From Planctomycetota bacterium (GTDB lineage: Bacteria; Planctomycetota; UBA1135; GCA-002686595): a stretch of 64,000 nucleotides of DNA. The position numbers and the translations under genes were made by a program. The notes under the pieces are model-generated. The model was given only the letters and a program-made list of their open reading frames with translations. It ran no database searches and was not told the origin of the DNA. The stretch covers positions 310,001-374,000 of the forward strand of contig JABACD010000001.1 in NCBI GenBank assembly GCA_014237855.1. Reading direction: 5' to 3'. This document shows positions 54,617-63,220 of this stretch, in pieces; position 1 is the stretch's first letter; every line of letters starts with the position of its first letter.

Positions 54617-55975
54617 ATGAACGCCAAGAGCAACCTGCCCCACATCCAGGACCAATACGAGCGTTACCCATTCCCTGTTCGATTGCCCGAAGATGAGCAC
54701 ACCCGGCTCATTGCATCGGAGATCGATCGGCTGGCCAAGATCGACCACCATTGCTTCGGGGGGCAGAGGGACTTCGAGAAGTCGACCCGAATCCTGGTTG
54801 CCGGTGGAGGAACTGGAGACGCCCTGATCTTCCTTGCTGAACAGCTGAGAGAGTGCCCCGCGGAATTTGTCTATCTGGACATGAGCTCTGCGAGCCTCGA
54901 GACGGCCAGGGCACGGGCGGCGGTCCGTGGCCTGGAGAACATCGAGTGGATCCAGGCCTCCCTCTTGGACCTCGATGCTCAGAGCATTGGCCACTTCGAT
55001 TACATCAATTGCGTCGGAGTCCTTCACCACCTCAAGGATCCTCGCGCCGGCCTTGAGAGCCTGGTCTCCTGCCTCTCACCAGACGGAGCGCTCGGTTTGA
55101 TGCTCTACGGCCAGTTCGGGCGCAAGAACGTGTATCTGCTTCAAGAGATGCTGAACCAGTTCTTTGGTCCCGACACAGAGCTCTCGGCCAAGGTTGAGCT
55201 GACCCGGCAGATCTTCGGGGATCTTGGGAGAATGGGTCGTCTCGAGTTCGGCGAGGGCGCATTGAACCTGCTCAAGGATCGCCGATCTGACGCTTACCTG
55301 GTTGATACTTACCTGCACGGTCAGGATAGGGCCTACACGGTTACAGACATTCACGAACTCCTGTCCAGCTGCGGTCTCGAGCTGGCGGGGTTCACCAATT
55401 TCTTCGACGATCAGGGCTTCACCTGCGCGCTCGACTACGACCCCCAGGTGTTCTTCTCTGACTCCGATCTGCTTGCCAGGGTAGGTTCCTTGGAGGAACC
55501 CAACCGAGGACAGATCGCCGAGATCTTGGGAGGCAAGACAAGTATGCACGCGTTCTACGCGACCCGTAATTCGCGAGCAGCAGCCACTGCCCGCGACATC
55601 GATCACGCTCCCAACTTCGTCAGCAGCTACGGGCAGACAGTGGCCGACTCAATCATCGAGCTGGACCTCCAGTCCATTTCACTGAGACTCAACTGCGGCA
55701 TTGAGCGCGAACTGCCCATCGGGCCCGTGGCAAGAGCGCTTCTCCGTGGCATCGATGGTCGCAAGTCGACTCGCGAGCTTGTCGAGATCGTCTCACAAGG
55801 CCAAGCGGAGATTGATCCACTGCAGTCGATGGAGGCTGTGCTCGGCCACCTGGATCTCCTTATCCGGCTCGGCCTCGTGACCCTACGAAGCCCCGACTTG
55901 AAGCCCTTTGCCCCCCAGCACAGCTCCAGGCCCTGGAATGGGGCGATTGACCTGAGGCCCTTTGCCGATCTCTAG
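54617..55975 (+). CDS. SAM methyltransferase with C-terminal PqqD/winged-helix-like domain
   Basis: 452 residues from the ATG at 54617; a 421-codon upstream extension would lie antisense to the M1 peptidase and was rejected. QDQYERYPFP at the start matches the 'Q-Y-E-x-x-P-Y-P' element of some methyltransferase families. ILVAGGGTGDALIFLAEQL is motif I and VGVLHHLKDP is motif post-II. From about residue 345 the sequence is a separate winged-helix-like domain (ALLRGIDGRKSTRELVEIVSQG, LLIRLGLVTLR), as in methyltransferase-regulatory or PqqD domains. A 6-bp hairpin at 54536-54551 lies upstream. Its stop overlaps that of the convergent HD gene. Confidence 0.75.
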   Translation: MNAKSNLPHIQDQYERYPFPVRLPEDEHTRLIASEIDRLAKIDHHCFGGQRDFEKSTRILVAGGGTGDALIFLAEQLRECPAEFVYLDMSSASLETARARAAVRGLENIEWIQASLLDLDAQSIGHFDYINCVGVLHHLKDPRAGLESLVSCLSPDGALGLMLYGQFGRKNVYLLQEMLNQFFGPDTELSAKVELTRQIFGDLGRMGRLEFGEGALNLLKDRRSDAYLVDTYLHGQDRAYTVTDIHELLSSCGLELAGFTNFFDDQGFTCALDYDPQVFFSDSDLLARVGSLEEPNRGQIAEILGGKTSMHAFYATRNSRAAATARDIDHAPNFVSSYGQTVADSIIELDLQSISLRLNCGIERELPIGPVARALLRGIDGRKSTRELVEIVSQGQAEIDPLQSMEAVLGHLDLLIRLGLVTLRSPDLKPFAPQHSSRPWNGAIDLRPFADL

Positions 55976-56532
55976 GCCAGTTCTTCCACGCGCTGCAGCG
56001 CTTGGCCGAGCTCAGCAGCCAGCTCCTCGGGGATGCGCACCTGCAAGGCAGTGACCAGTTCGCGGTTCATGACAAGGGTTCGTTCACGCCCACCGGTGAA
56101 GTGCCGCCAGATCTCCTCGACGTCCGGGGCCTGCGCCAGCTGAGCAGCCAAGCTCTCAAGGTTGTGAAGCTTGTCAGCTGCCTTGATCACGACGCAGTCA
56201 TCAGTCATCTGAGATACGTGCTCGACTCCCCAGCGCTTGCGTTCTTCCCAGGTCTTTGACTTGTCCTCGCTGAGTGAGTCCACCATCCCCGCAACCTCAC
56301 TGCCGAAGTCACTCTCAACTCGCTCCAGAGTCCAGCCTTCGCAATCCTCCACAACATCGTGCAGGAGTGCGGCCTGTACGACTTCCTCACGTACGCGAAG
56401 CCGCGAGAGAATCAAGGCCATGTGAATCGGATGCACCGAGTAATGGGCACCCTCGCCACCCTTTCGAAACTGTCCGTAATGTGCCTCCAGACAGACCAGG
56501 AGAGCCCGTTCTACCTGAGGTGAGTAGGACAC
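55972..56532 (-). CDS. HD-domain (p)ppGpp hydrolase, MESH1/SpoT-like
   Basis: 186 residues from a GTG directly after the upstream stop (TAGGTG). Single HD hydrolase domain of the small alarmone hydrolase type: YSVHPIHMA (His34 and His37), LLHDVVED (His58-Asp59, then Glu-Asp), and KAADKLHNL for the remaining metal Asp. There is no synthetase or ACT domain. Likely cleaves the 3'-pyrophosphate of (p)ppGpp in the cytoplasm. It is translationally coupled to a membrane protein gene at the end of the phosphodiesterase operon. A broader HD phosphohydrolase activity cannot be excluded. Confidence 0.8.
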   Translation of the reverse strand: MSYSPQVERALLVCLEAHYGQFRKGGEGAHYSVHPIHMALILSRLRVREEVVQAALLHDVVEDCEGWTLERVESDFGSEVAGMVDSLSEDKSKTWEERKRWGVEHVSQMTDDCVVIKAADKLHNLESLAAQLAQAPDVEEIWRHFTGGRERTLVMNRELVTALQVRIPEELAAELGQALQRVEELA

Positions 56533-57399
56533 CTAGATCTGAACGCCCAGGGGCTTGATCGCTGCGAATGCAAAGACCATCGAGGCCACGACAAAGATGA
56601 CCAGCACCCCCATCACTCCGCCCATCGGCAGCCAACCGAGATCACTCTCCGGGTAAGCAAACCTGACGAGGGAGATCGGGCTGTCGGCGGGAAACATGTC
56701 CTCCGCTGGCCACAGCATTGCAGTGAATGCCCCAGACACACGCTCAGGTTGCAGGTAGGGCAAGTCCGTGGTTCCGGCCGAGACTGTCTTGCTGAAGCTC
56801 TGCCCATCGCCGACTCTCAGCTGCACCTCGTAGTCGCCGGGCGCGATTGCCACGAACTCCTGCCAGGCCTTGCCCTGAGAAGGAATCCGCACAAGCTTTG
56901 ACGTCGGCATCAAACCTTCTGGCCAGACGATCTCAAGCTCACCAGCCTTGGACCTGTCATCATCCTTGAACTCGATCTGCAGCATCGTTCCCTGGCCAGG
57001 CAGCATGACCTGTGCCTCTTCCACTGTCACAACGTGGAGGGGCTCGAAGCCGTAACGCACGACCGTCTGCGCGACCACAAAGACAAACAGCGGCGCAAGG
57101 GGAATGAACGGCCCGAAGTTCAGGCTCACGTACTGAAGGTTTCGCAGGAGCACCTTCGCAATCGACTTGGCCACCACCACCAGATCATTCTGGTAAAGGC
57201 GAATGGCAATCATGTGCCCCTTGATCTTGTCCTTGGCTGCCTTGATACCCTTCTGGCTGCTGATGTACTTGAATACGACCAGGGCCAGGACACCAAAAAT
57301 CCCGCTAAGCAAGATCAGAGCCATCTCGTTCCCCATGAATTCCAGGGGGACGAGAATAACGTCGAAGATCTTCGTGAGAAGGCCGTTGAGGGCGTTCAT
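56533..57399 (-). CDS. Three-helix membrane protein with an extracytoplasmic domain, distantly EMC3/TMCO1-like
   Basis: 288 residues. TM1 (MALILLSGIFGVLALVVFKYI, about 26-46), then a charged helical cytosolic stretch (SQKGIKAAKDKIKGHMIAIRLYQND), TM2 (about 95-113), a beta-rich domain of about 140 residues (EVQLRVGDGQSFSKTVSAG) and TM3 (about 262-282). TM1, the basic coiled stretch and TM2 suggest the Oxa1/EMC3/TMCO1 (DUF106) superfamily, but I am unsure. If so, a membrane-insertase role would be possible. It lies between the RHH-like gene (59 nt gap) and the HD gene (zero gap). Confidence 0.55.
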   Translation of the reverse strand: MNALNGLLTKIFDVILVPLEFMGNEMALILLSGIFGVLALVVFKYISSQKGIKAAKDKIKGHMIAIRLYQNDLVVVAKSIAKVLLRNLQYVSLNFGPFIPLAPLFVFVVAQTVVRYGFEPLHVVTVEEAQVMLPGQGTMLQIEFKDDDRSKAGELEIVWPEGLMPTSKLVRIPSQGKAWQEFVAIAPGDYEVQLRVGDGQSFSKTVSAGTTDLPYLQPERVSGAFTAMLWPAEDMFPADSPISLVRFAYPESDLGWLPMGGVMGVLVIFVVASMVFAFAAIKPLGVQI

Positions 57400-57458
57400 A
57401 CGTGGCTAAGAGCTGTGCTTGTGGTTGGAAGGAGTAGAGATGAAGGCGCCGCGTCCGG

Positions 57459-57656
57459 CTAGCTGATGTAGCCCAAGCCGCGCAGCTTCTCGGTGATGTC
57501 CTCGTCGGAGTCCGAGCCCTCGAAGTGGGCCAACTCCCGCTCGATGATGTGGGTGATGAACTCCTCGTGGGACGCATAACCCGCCACCTCCGAGACTTTC
57601 TTCACACGGTCGATGAGGTCCTTGTCGAGCTTTATCTTGTTGCCGCCGCCAAACAT
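57459..57656 (-). CDS. 65-residue ribbon-helix-helix-like protein
   Basis: Predicted strand KIKLDKDLIDRVKKVSEVAGYASHEEFITHIIERELAH fits a ribbon-helix-helix fold (strand KIKLD, two helices with the central 'G-Y-x-S'). It could bind DNA or serve as a small interaction module. The C-terminus ends DITEKLRGLGYIS, resembling the LRKLGYVE tail of the sulfatase-fold protein ending at 44058. The gene lies 49 nt after the second phosphodiesterase and 59 nt before the membrane protein. Confidence 0.6.
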   Translation of the reverse strand: MFGGGNKIKLDKDLIDRVKKVSEVAGYASHEEFITHIIERELAHFEGSDSDEDITEKLRGLGYIS

Positions 57657-57705
57657 GATTCTTGCTATGGGGTTGTGAGTCCTTCGACTCCGTGTTCGAG
57701 AATAT

Positions 57706-59877
57706 CTACTTCAGTACGGGGTGCCCATCCTGGCCTTCACCAGGCTCGACTCCGTACTGCTTCAGGATTTCGATGGTCAGGTCTTCCAGGGCATGACTGC
57801 CCTCGCGCACCTGGCCATTGGTCAAGAGAATGCCAGGAACGACCTCCGGAGCCATCAGATGGTTCCCGTTGAAGGTACCCCCATCGTTGTCCGAGAGCAC
57901 CAGATTCGGTATCCGGCCAGTCGAAGAGGCGTCCGAATTGCCATAGCCAGCGTTATAGCCAACCTGGATATCGGGAGCTTCGGCCATGCGCTCGCCGCGA
58001 TAGACGTCACTTGCGAGGTCTGCGACCTGCACGACCTTCTCGCCATTGGTATCGCGCAGCGCTTCCAGCTTGGCCTTGATCTCTGCCAGGAGGGCGTCGG
58101 CCTCGGCGCCCGGCTTGACGATTCCGGACTCGTCCGCCGTCGTACCCTCGTTGTCCAGTTCACGCCCGACCAGGTTCAGGTAGAGACCGTTGAACCCAAC
58201 GCCGTAGGCCCGTGTCTTCGACCAATCCACAGGCCCTTCGATCCATTCCCCATTGGGCAATTCGATCTGGGAGATCATCACCTGCTTGTAGTTGGGGTCA
58301 TCCCTCGGGAGCTCGGGGCCCTCGCCGTCCTTCAAGACAAGATAGCCCTCGTCGTAGAGCCAGCGATTGAGGCTGAACTTCCGGCGCCAGGGGGCAAAGC
58401 CATGGTCGCTCATGACCATGATGGTCTCGTCCTCTCCTACACGCTCGCGCAACTGGCCCAGCACGGGGTCCATCATGATGTAGAGGTCGTAGACGACGTC
58501 CTTCCAGGTGCTTCCTTCACGCCCCGACCAGCTCGATGAGTCCTCTTCCGCCAGCTGTTCAATCTGTGAGTGCTGGGGATGCACCTCGTCGTGGAAGCGC
58601 CACATCATGTGGCAGTTCAGGTCTACAGTTGAGAAGTAGAAGAAGAACAAGCCACCGTCCTTCTCCATGTACCGGTCGATGGCATAGTCCATCATCCGAA
58701 CTCGCTGCTCATAGACCAGCTTCGTCTGCTGCATGAACTCGAGATCATCAATAGCGTTGTCCTTCAGCGCGTTGACCTCTTCCGCCATCCCCTGGGTGTA
58801 GTAGTAGCCGATTGCGTCAACCACATCGGCGCTGGCAGCAACCGGCTCGGAGACCGGCATGGCGGGAGCAGCTGGATCTATGTTCACCGGAGAGGCATAC
58901 AGCTCGAACTCGGGAGTGATGGAGCGCAGGTAGAAGCGCACGATGCCGCCCATCTTCCCCGAGGGTAGGTTGGCCATCATCCCAGGAAAGAAGTCGAAGC
59001 TGACGGGCACGAAGTCCGTCCACTCACCCGGCTCGACCACGATGACCTTGCCACCAACCTCAATCGCGGCGGCGCCGTTGTCTTCGTCCACGTAGACGAG
59101 TAGCTCAGCAGAGGCCTGTGGATCACCTTTCTTGTAGGCGTTCGGGGGTCCATCGATCTTGGTGAAGATCTTCCCGTTGTTGTTTCGCACCTGGACATAC
59201 TTGCCACCGCTCTTCACCGTGTCCACGGGCGGGTCAGTGGTGTAGATCGTGTAGCTGCCATAGGCCGAATCCAGGGCCGGCGTCATCATCCCCGGGAAGG
59301 AGAGGCCGTCCGCCGGCTCAACGGGGAAGTTCGCAGGCATGCGCCAGATATCAGCAGAGACTCCGTTCTTGGCCAGGGTCACCCAGAAGGACTCGCCTGT
59401 TCGGTTGCTGTCACTGCTTCCGCCGATGGGGAACTTCCACTCTCCCCACAAGCCCATCTCGCTACCGTGCTCCGACTTGACGTTCCCTGGGATCAGTCCA
59501 CGAGTGGTCGGGTCCCGGTGGATGAAGTCGTAGATGCCATGCCCACCTGGGTTCCGGCCTGTGATGAAGTTCGACCAGGCCACAGGGCTCTGTGGCGGAC
59601 AGGAAGTCTGCAGGTCGTGGATGCCGCCCTCGTCCACCAGCTTGCGAAAGTTCGGCACCTTCTCCGGATAGCGCTCGATTACCTCCTTCAGAACATCGGG
59701 GTCAAGCCCATCGATGCCGAGCACCATGACTCGAGAATTCTTGACCAGAGCAGCGGGACCGGCGATCGGGTCGACCGAACTCGTGGGCGTTCCGGGGTCC
59801 TCCGGGCGTGATGCCGAGAGCAAGACGGCAGGACCAAGGGCGCAGAGCACAGCGCCAAGCTTGACGAGGGAGACCAT
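57706..59877 (-). CDS. Extracytoplasmic alkaline-phosphatase-fold phosphodiesterase (second of the tandem pair)
   Basis: 723 residues with a signal-like N-terminus (LGAVLCALGPAVLLSA). Type I phosphodiesterase/nucleotide pyrophosphatase domain: VMVLGIDGLDPDVL (metal Asp), SCPPQSPVAWSNFITGRNPGG (the nucleophile lies in this S/T cluster) and VMSDHGFAPWRRKFSLN (Asp-His). It has an acidic beta insertion (residues about 210-330). The ATG immediately follows the stop of the paralogous gene upstream (TAGATG), so the pair is coupled. Likely hydrolyses phosphodiester or phosphoglycolipid-type substrates outside the cytoplasm. Confidence 0.8.
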   Translation of the reverse strand: MVSLVKLGAVLCALGPAVLLSASRPEDPGTPTSSVDPIAGPAALVKNSRVMVLGIDGLDPDVLKEVIERYPEKVPNFRKLVDEGGIHDLQTSCPPQSPVAWSNFITGRNPGGHGIYDFIHRDPTTRGLIPGNVKSEHGSEMGLWGEWKFPIGGSSDSNRTGESFWVTLAKNGVSADIWRMPANFPVEPADGLSFPGMMTPALDSAYGSYTIYTTDPPVDTVKSGGKYVQVRNNNGKIFTKIDGPPNAYKKGDPQASAELLVYVDEDNGAAAIEVGGKVIVVEPGEWTDFVPVSFDFFPGMMANLPSGKMGGIVRFYLRSITPEFELYASPVNIDPAAPAMPVSEPVAASADVVDAIGYYYTQGMAEEVNALKDNAIDDLEFMQQTKLVYEQRVRMMDYAIDRYMEKDGGLFFFYFSTVDLNCHMMWRFHDEVHPQHSQIEQLAEEDSSSWSGREGSTWKDVVYDLYIMMDPVLGQLRERVGEDETIMVMSDHGFAPWRRKFSLNRWLYDEGYLVLKDGEGPELPRDDPNYKQVMISQIELPNGEWIEGPVDWSKTRAYGVGFNGLYLNLVGRELDNEGTTADESGIVKPGAEADALLAEIKAKLEALRDTNGEKVVQVADLASDVYRGERMAEAPDIQVGYNAGYGNSDASSTGRIPNLVLSDNDGGTFNGNHLMAPEVVPGILLTNGQVREGSHALEDLTIEILKQYGVEPGEGQDGHPVLK

Positions 59878-62037
59878 CTAGCTGGCCTCCTTCTGGCTGC
59901 CGGAGGCAGCGGGGCTGGTGGTCTTTGCGGGCTTATTGGCCGCAGGAGTGTCCGGGTTGAACAGGGGCTTTCCTTGCATATATGGAGGGATGTCACAGCC
60001 GAAGAGATCGAGCATCGTCGGCGCCATGTCCACCAATTCGGGGTTCTCGGCAGGCACAGCGCGATTGCACCAGAAAACACCTGGTACGAGGCGTGGGTCC
60101 ACGCAGTGGTCCCCAGACCAGGATTTTGTGTTGTCCGAGAAAATCTCTCTGGATACGGAGCCCGTGGCACAGTCCCAGGAGTGCCTGAAACCACGGTTGT
60201 AGCCAATCAAGAGATCAGGAGCCGCATCGGCGTAGGGTCCACTGTGGAGCTGACGCGTGATGAAGGCCTCCTTGACCACATGCTTGTCCTCAACCGGATC
60301 GACGAGCTTCTCCAGCTTATCCTTGATCTCCTTGCAGAGGCCGGGCAACTCCTCCTTGGAGACGGTGCCCTGAGCCTCGCGACCCTTGCGGTTGATGAAG
60401 ATCCCGGTCAGTCCCAGGGTGAAGGCCCTTGTCTTCTCCCAGTCCACCGTGCGGAAGTAGTCGGGGGAAGTCTCTTCTCCCTCCTTGAGAACCAGATAAC
60501 CCTCTTCCTTTAGCCAGGTGTTCAGGTTCACTCCACGCCGGAAGTTGGTGAAACCGTGGTCCGAGATCACCATCAAGACGGTGTCGGGGTCATCGCCGAT
60601 CTTCTCCTGCACCTCGAGCAGGAAGTCGTCCATCTTGGCATAGAGCTCCGGGATCACGTTCTTGTGAATCTCCGTGTCCTTGCCCTCATTGGCCGGATGG
60701 TCCGGATCGAGGTAGCGATAGAACATGTGGCTGATGCGATCAGTCGTGTCGAACACGACAGTTGCGAAGCCCCTCTTGGTCTTGTCGAGCACATCCCAGA
60801 GCATCAACTTGCGCTCCTCGAAGATGTTCCAGGCCTGCTTCAGGAAGGCCTCTTCGTCTACCACCCGCTCATTGAGCGCCCAGGTATCCTCGGCCAGGCC
60901 GAGCGTGCAGAAGGGACCGAACAGCTTGGCAAGGTAGATCGAGTAGACGAACGGATGCGAGATCGGCATTGCAGGCGAGTCCGGATCGATATTGACCGGA
61001 GTTGCATAAATGCCAATTCGATCCCCTTCCCACTCATGAACGTAGAGCCGCACGATGCCTGTCAAGCCCTTGAAAGGCACACGCATCCAGGGTGTGTACT
61101 CGCGATAGCCCACCGTGTGAGAGTCGCCCTCGATCGTGAACGTCGCAGTGCGCTTGCTGTCGTCGAACTCCACGGAGAAGGGGCACTTCATCCTCGCGCC
61201 GTCTGCCCCAGGAGGGCCGGTTAGAGCCGACTCGACCTTGTTCCCGCGTCGCGACACCGTGTACTGCTGACCACCAAACTGGATGCCCGATTCACGCTTG
61301 GCAGTGGAGTAGAAAGCAAACGACCCCTGCGTCCCCTGGATGTCAGGAACGCACATGCCGGAGAGCAGTGTGCCGTTCTTGAACTTCTGAGGCGGAAAGG
61401 TAATCGGGACCCGAATGATCGACGACCAGACGTTGTTCGCTCCGAGGATCTTCCAGAAGGGCTGACTCTTCTGGAGGAATCGGTAGAAGGCCTTCGAACC
61501 GAAGGGGATCTTGGCGAAGCCCAGGTTGATGTCCCGCGGTTGCGTCCCCACTTCCGAGGAAGAGAGCACCGGAAGGTAGGAACATGGATCGCGGGTCAGG
61601 AAGTCGTAGATGTTGTGGCGAGAGGCATCCACGCCGGTCGCATAGCTCGACCAAGCCACCGGAGAGATGGAGGGGCAGGACGTGGCCAGAGGCGAGAAGT
61701 GGCCCTCCTCCGCGAGCTTCTTGAAGTTGGGCATCCGCCCCTCGTCCATGTACTTCTGGGCCAGCCCGGGGTCGAAGCCATCCAGGCCGATGACAATCAC
61801 CCGCTTTACCTTGGCCTTGTTCTTGCCCAACGAGGTGAACACCCTCAGGACTGCCTTGATGGGCCAGATCAGGATGATCCCCAGGGCAAGCAGGAATGTG
61901 CTGGCGAGCACCAGCAGTGAGCCCGCGGCTGCAATTCCCGCACCAGGGCCGATGTAAGCCAGGGCAGGCTCCGCAAGTCCGACGATCAGAAGGGCCGGAA
62001 GAAGGAGACGTGGGAGATGGGAGGTTCGGATCAGCAT
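59878..62037 (-). CDS. Membrane-anchored alkaline-phosphatase-fold phosphodiesterase (first of the tandem pair)
   Basis: 719 residues from the ATG at 62037; 62091 (ATG) and 62106 (GTG) are longer alternatives that would give an unusually long n-region. A signal sequence (LPRLLLPALLIVGLAEPALA) precedes YIGPGAG and one more helix (LVLASTFLLALGIILIWPI). The catalytic domain has RVIVIGLDGFDPGLA, SCPSISPVAWSSYATGVDASRHNIYDF and VISDHGFTNFRRGVNLN. The pattern is nearly identical to the downstream paralogue, so the two probably arose by duplication, with different anchoring. Confidence 0.8.
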   Translation of the reverse strand: MLIRTSHLPRLLLPALLIVGLAEPALAYIGPGAGIAAAGSLLVLASTFLLALGIILIWPIKAVLRVFTSLGKNKAKVKRVIVIGLDGFDPGLAQKYMDEGRMPNFKKLAEEGHFSPLATSCPSISPVAWSSYATGVDASRHNIYDFLTRDPCSYLPVLSSSEVGTQPRDINLGFAKIPFGSKAFYRFLQKSQPFWKILGANNVWSSIIRVPITFPPQKFKNGTLLSGMCVPDIQGTQGSFAFYSTAKRESGIQFGGQQYTVSRRGNKVESALTGPPGADGARMKCPFSVEFDDSKRTATFTIEGDSHTVGYREYTPWMRVPFKGLTGIVRLYVHEWEGDRIGIYATPVNIDPDSPAMPISHPFVYSIYLAKLFGPFCTLGLAEDTWALNERVVDEEAFLKQAWNIFEERKLMLWDVLDKTKRGFATVVFDTTDRISHMFYRYLDPDHPANEGKDTEIHKNVIPELYAKMDDFLLEVQEKIGDDPDTVLMVISDHGFTNFRRGVNLNTWLKEEGYLVLKEGEETSPDYFRTVDWEKTRAFTLGLTGIFINRKGREAQGTVSKEELPGLCKEIKDKLEKLVDPVEDKHVVKEAFITRQLHSGPYADAAPDLLIGYNRGFRHSWDCATGSVSREIFSDNTKSWSGDHCVDPRLVPGVFWCNRAVPAENPELVDMAPTMLDLFGCDIPPYMQGKPLFNPDTPAANKPAKTTSPAASGSQKEAS

Positions 62038-62204
62038 GCGGAAAAGGGCGGTGATTTGGGAAGATCTGGCCCCAAGTCGCTTGTGAGACATGGTTTGCAC
62101 CGCCACGGCGGGAGGGAATGTATCGGCCCGTGAGGAGCGTGTCTGGAGCCATCTCCAGAGCCCCTTTGGAGGGCGGCCAGATAGTATACGGAGAGAGGGC
62201 TCCT

Positions 62205-62235
62205 GGGTGGGTGTGGACGCCCGGATCGCCCACCC
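62205..62235 (-). terminator. Hairpin downstream of the methyltransferase lipoprotein
   Basis: GGGTGGG (62205-62211) and CCCACCC (62229-62235) form a 7-bp stem with a 17-nt loop, 24 nt after the minus-strand stop at 62260. No T-run follows on the minus strand. Confidence 0.35.
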
Positions 62236-62259
62236 CTCCCGAATCTTGGCCTACGCCCC

Positions 62260-62979
62260 CTAGCGCTTGCTGAAGCGCAGGATGTAGTTGTCCTCCAGAC
62301 TCTCCAGATCGTGCTCTCCCGTGAACTCGAAGCCCGCCGCCTCGATCTCGGCCCGGAAGACCTCCTTTCCGGCTCGGACGTGCTCGAGGAGCCAATCGGC
62401 CGTAACTCCGGGGATCCTGTCGAAGTCCACCACCAGCAACTGCCCCCCCGGCCGCAGGGCCCTCTGGATGCTGCTCATCGTGTTGCGGGGGTACTCAAAG
62501 TGGTGGTAGGTATCGCAAATGAACACCAGATCCACGCTCTGAGGGGGTAGCCCGACGCTCTTCTCCGTGCACAGCACGGTCCGGACGTTCGTGAGGCCCC
62601 TCTCGGCAGCCCCAGCATCGATGCTGTCCAGCAGGGTGGGGTTGATGTCCACCGCATAGACCAGGCCCTCGGCGCCCACCAGACGTGCAAAGAGATGGGT
62701 CATGAAGCCCGAACCAGCCCCCACATCCGCCACAACACTTCCCGGGCGTGGCCCAACCACCGCCCCTAGCAACCCACGCTCGGAGTAGATCTCTCGGCTC
62801 TCGGTCTCCAGACGGCCGATCAGGGGACCGATGTCATCGCTCTTCCAGGACTCATTGATCCCGGGCCTGACGCTGACCTCCTCGGCGAGGGGAACAGGCG
62901 TGGCGCCCGGGCCGGTGCAGGCGGTCGCGAGGCCAATCAGGAGCAGGACAGTTAGGATACGGGACTGGGAGGGCGCCAT
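62260..62979 (-). CDS. Methyltransferase-fold lipoprotein
   Basis: 239 residues. Signal peptide with lipobox LATAC (Cys21), so probably lipidated outside the cytoplasm. The rest is a full class I methyltransferase fold: VVADVGAGSGFMTHLFARL (motif I), VYAVDINPTLLDSI, DLVFICDTYHHFEYP (motif post-II) and LRPGGQLLVVDFDRIPG. SAM is not normally available there, so the protein may be non-catalytic or the lipobox a false call. If the first 21 residues are instead cytosolic, an ordinary methyltransferase results. It stands upstream of the phosphodiesterase operon. Confidence 0.7.
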   Translation of the reverse strand: MAPSQSRILTVLLLIGLATACTGPGATPVPLAEEVSVRPGINESWKSDDIGPLIGRLETESREIYSERGLLGAVVGPRPGSVVADVGAGSGFMTHLFARLVGAEGLVYAVDINPTLLDSIDAGAAERGLTNVRTVLCTEKSVGLPPQSVDLVFICDTYHHFEYPRNTMSSIQRALRPGGQLLVVDFDRIPGVTADWLLEHVRAGKEVFRAEIEAAGFEFTGEHDLESLEDNYILRFSKR

Positions 62980-63220
62980 GGAGATTGCTGAAGGGAGAGC
63001 TCACGTTGGTCGGGCCAGAGATCTTACGCCCTGGATCCGGGAGCAGCCCAGCCTGGAGCTCGAAGCCAGCACTTCCCGCACCCGCACGTCGCTCCTGGGA
63101 GCAGGACAGGGCTTGCGAGGCCCCCCTGGCCCCGGGTCTGACTCCTCCAAGACCGAATTGGAGAACCATGGGGCGATGATCAGGCTACCCTGACCATTCC
63201 CTCCAACGCAGCCACCGAGA

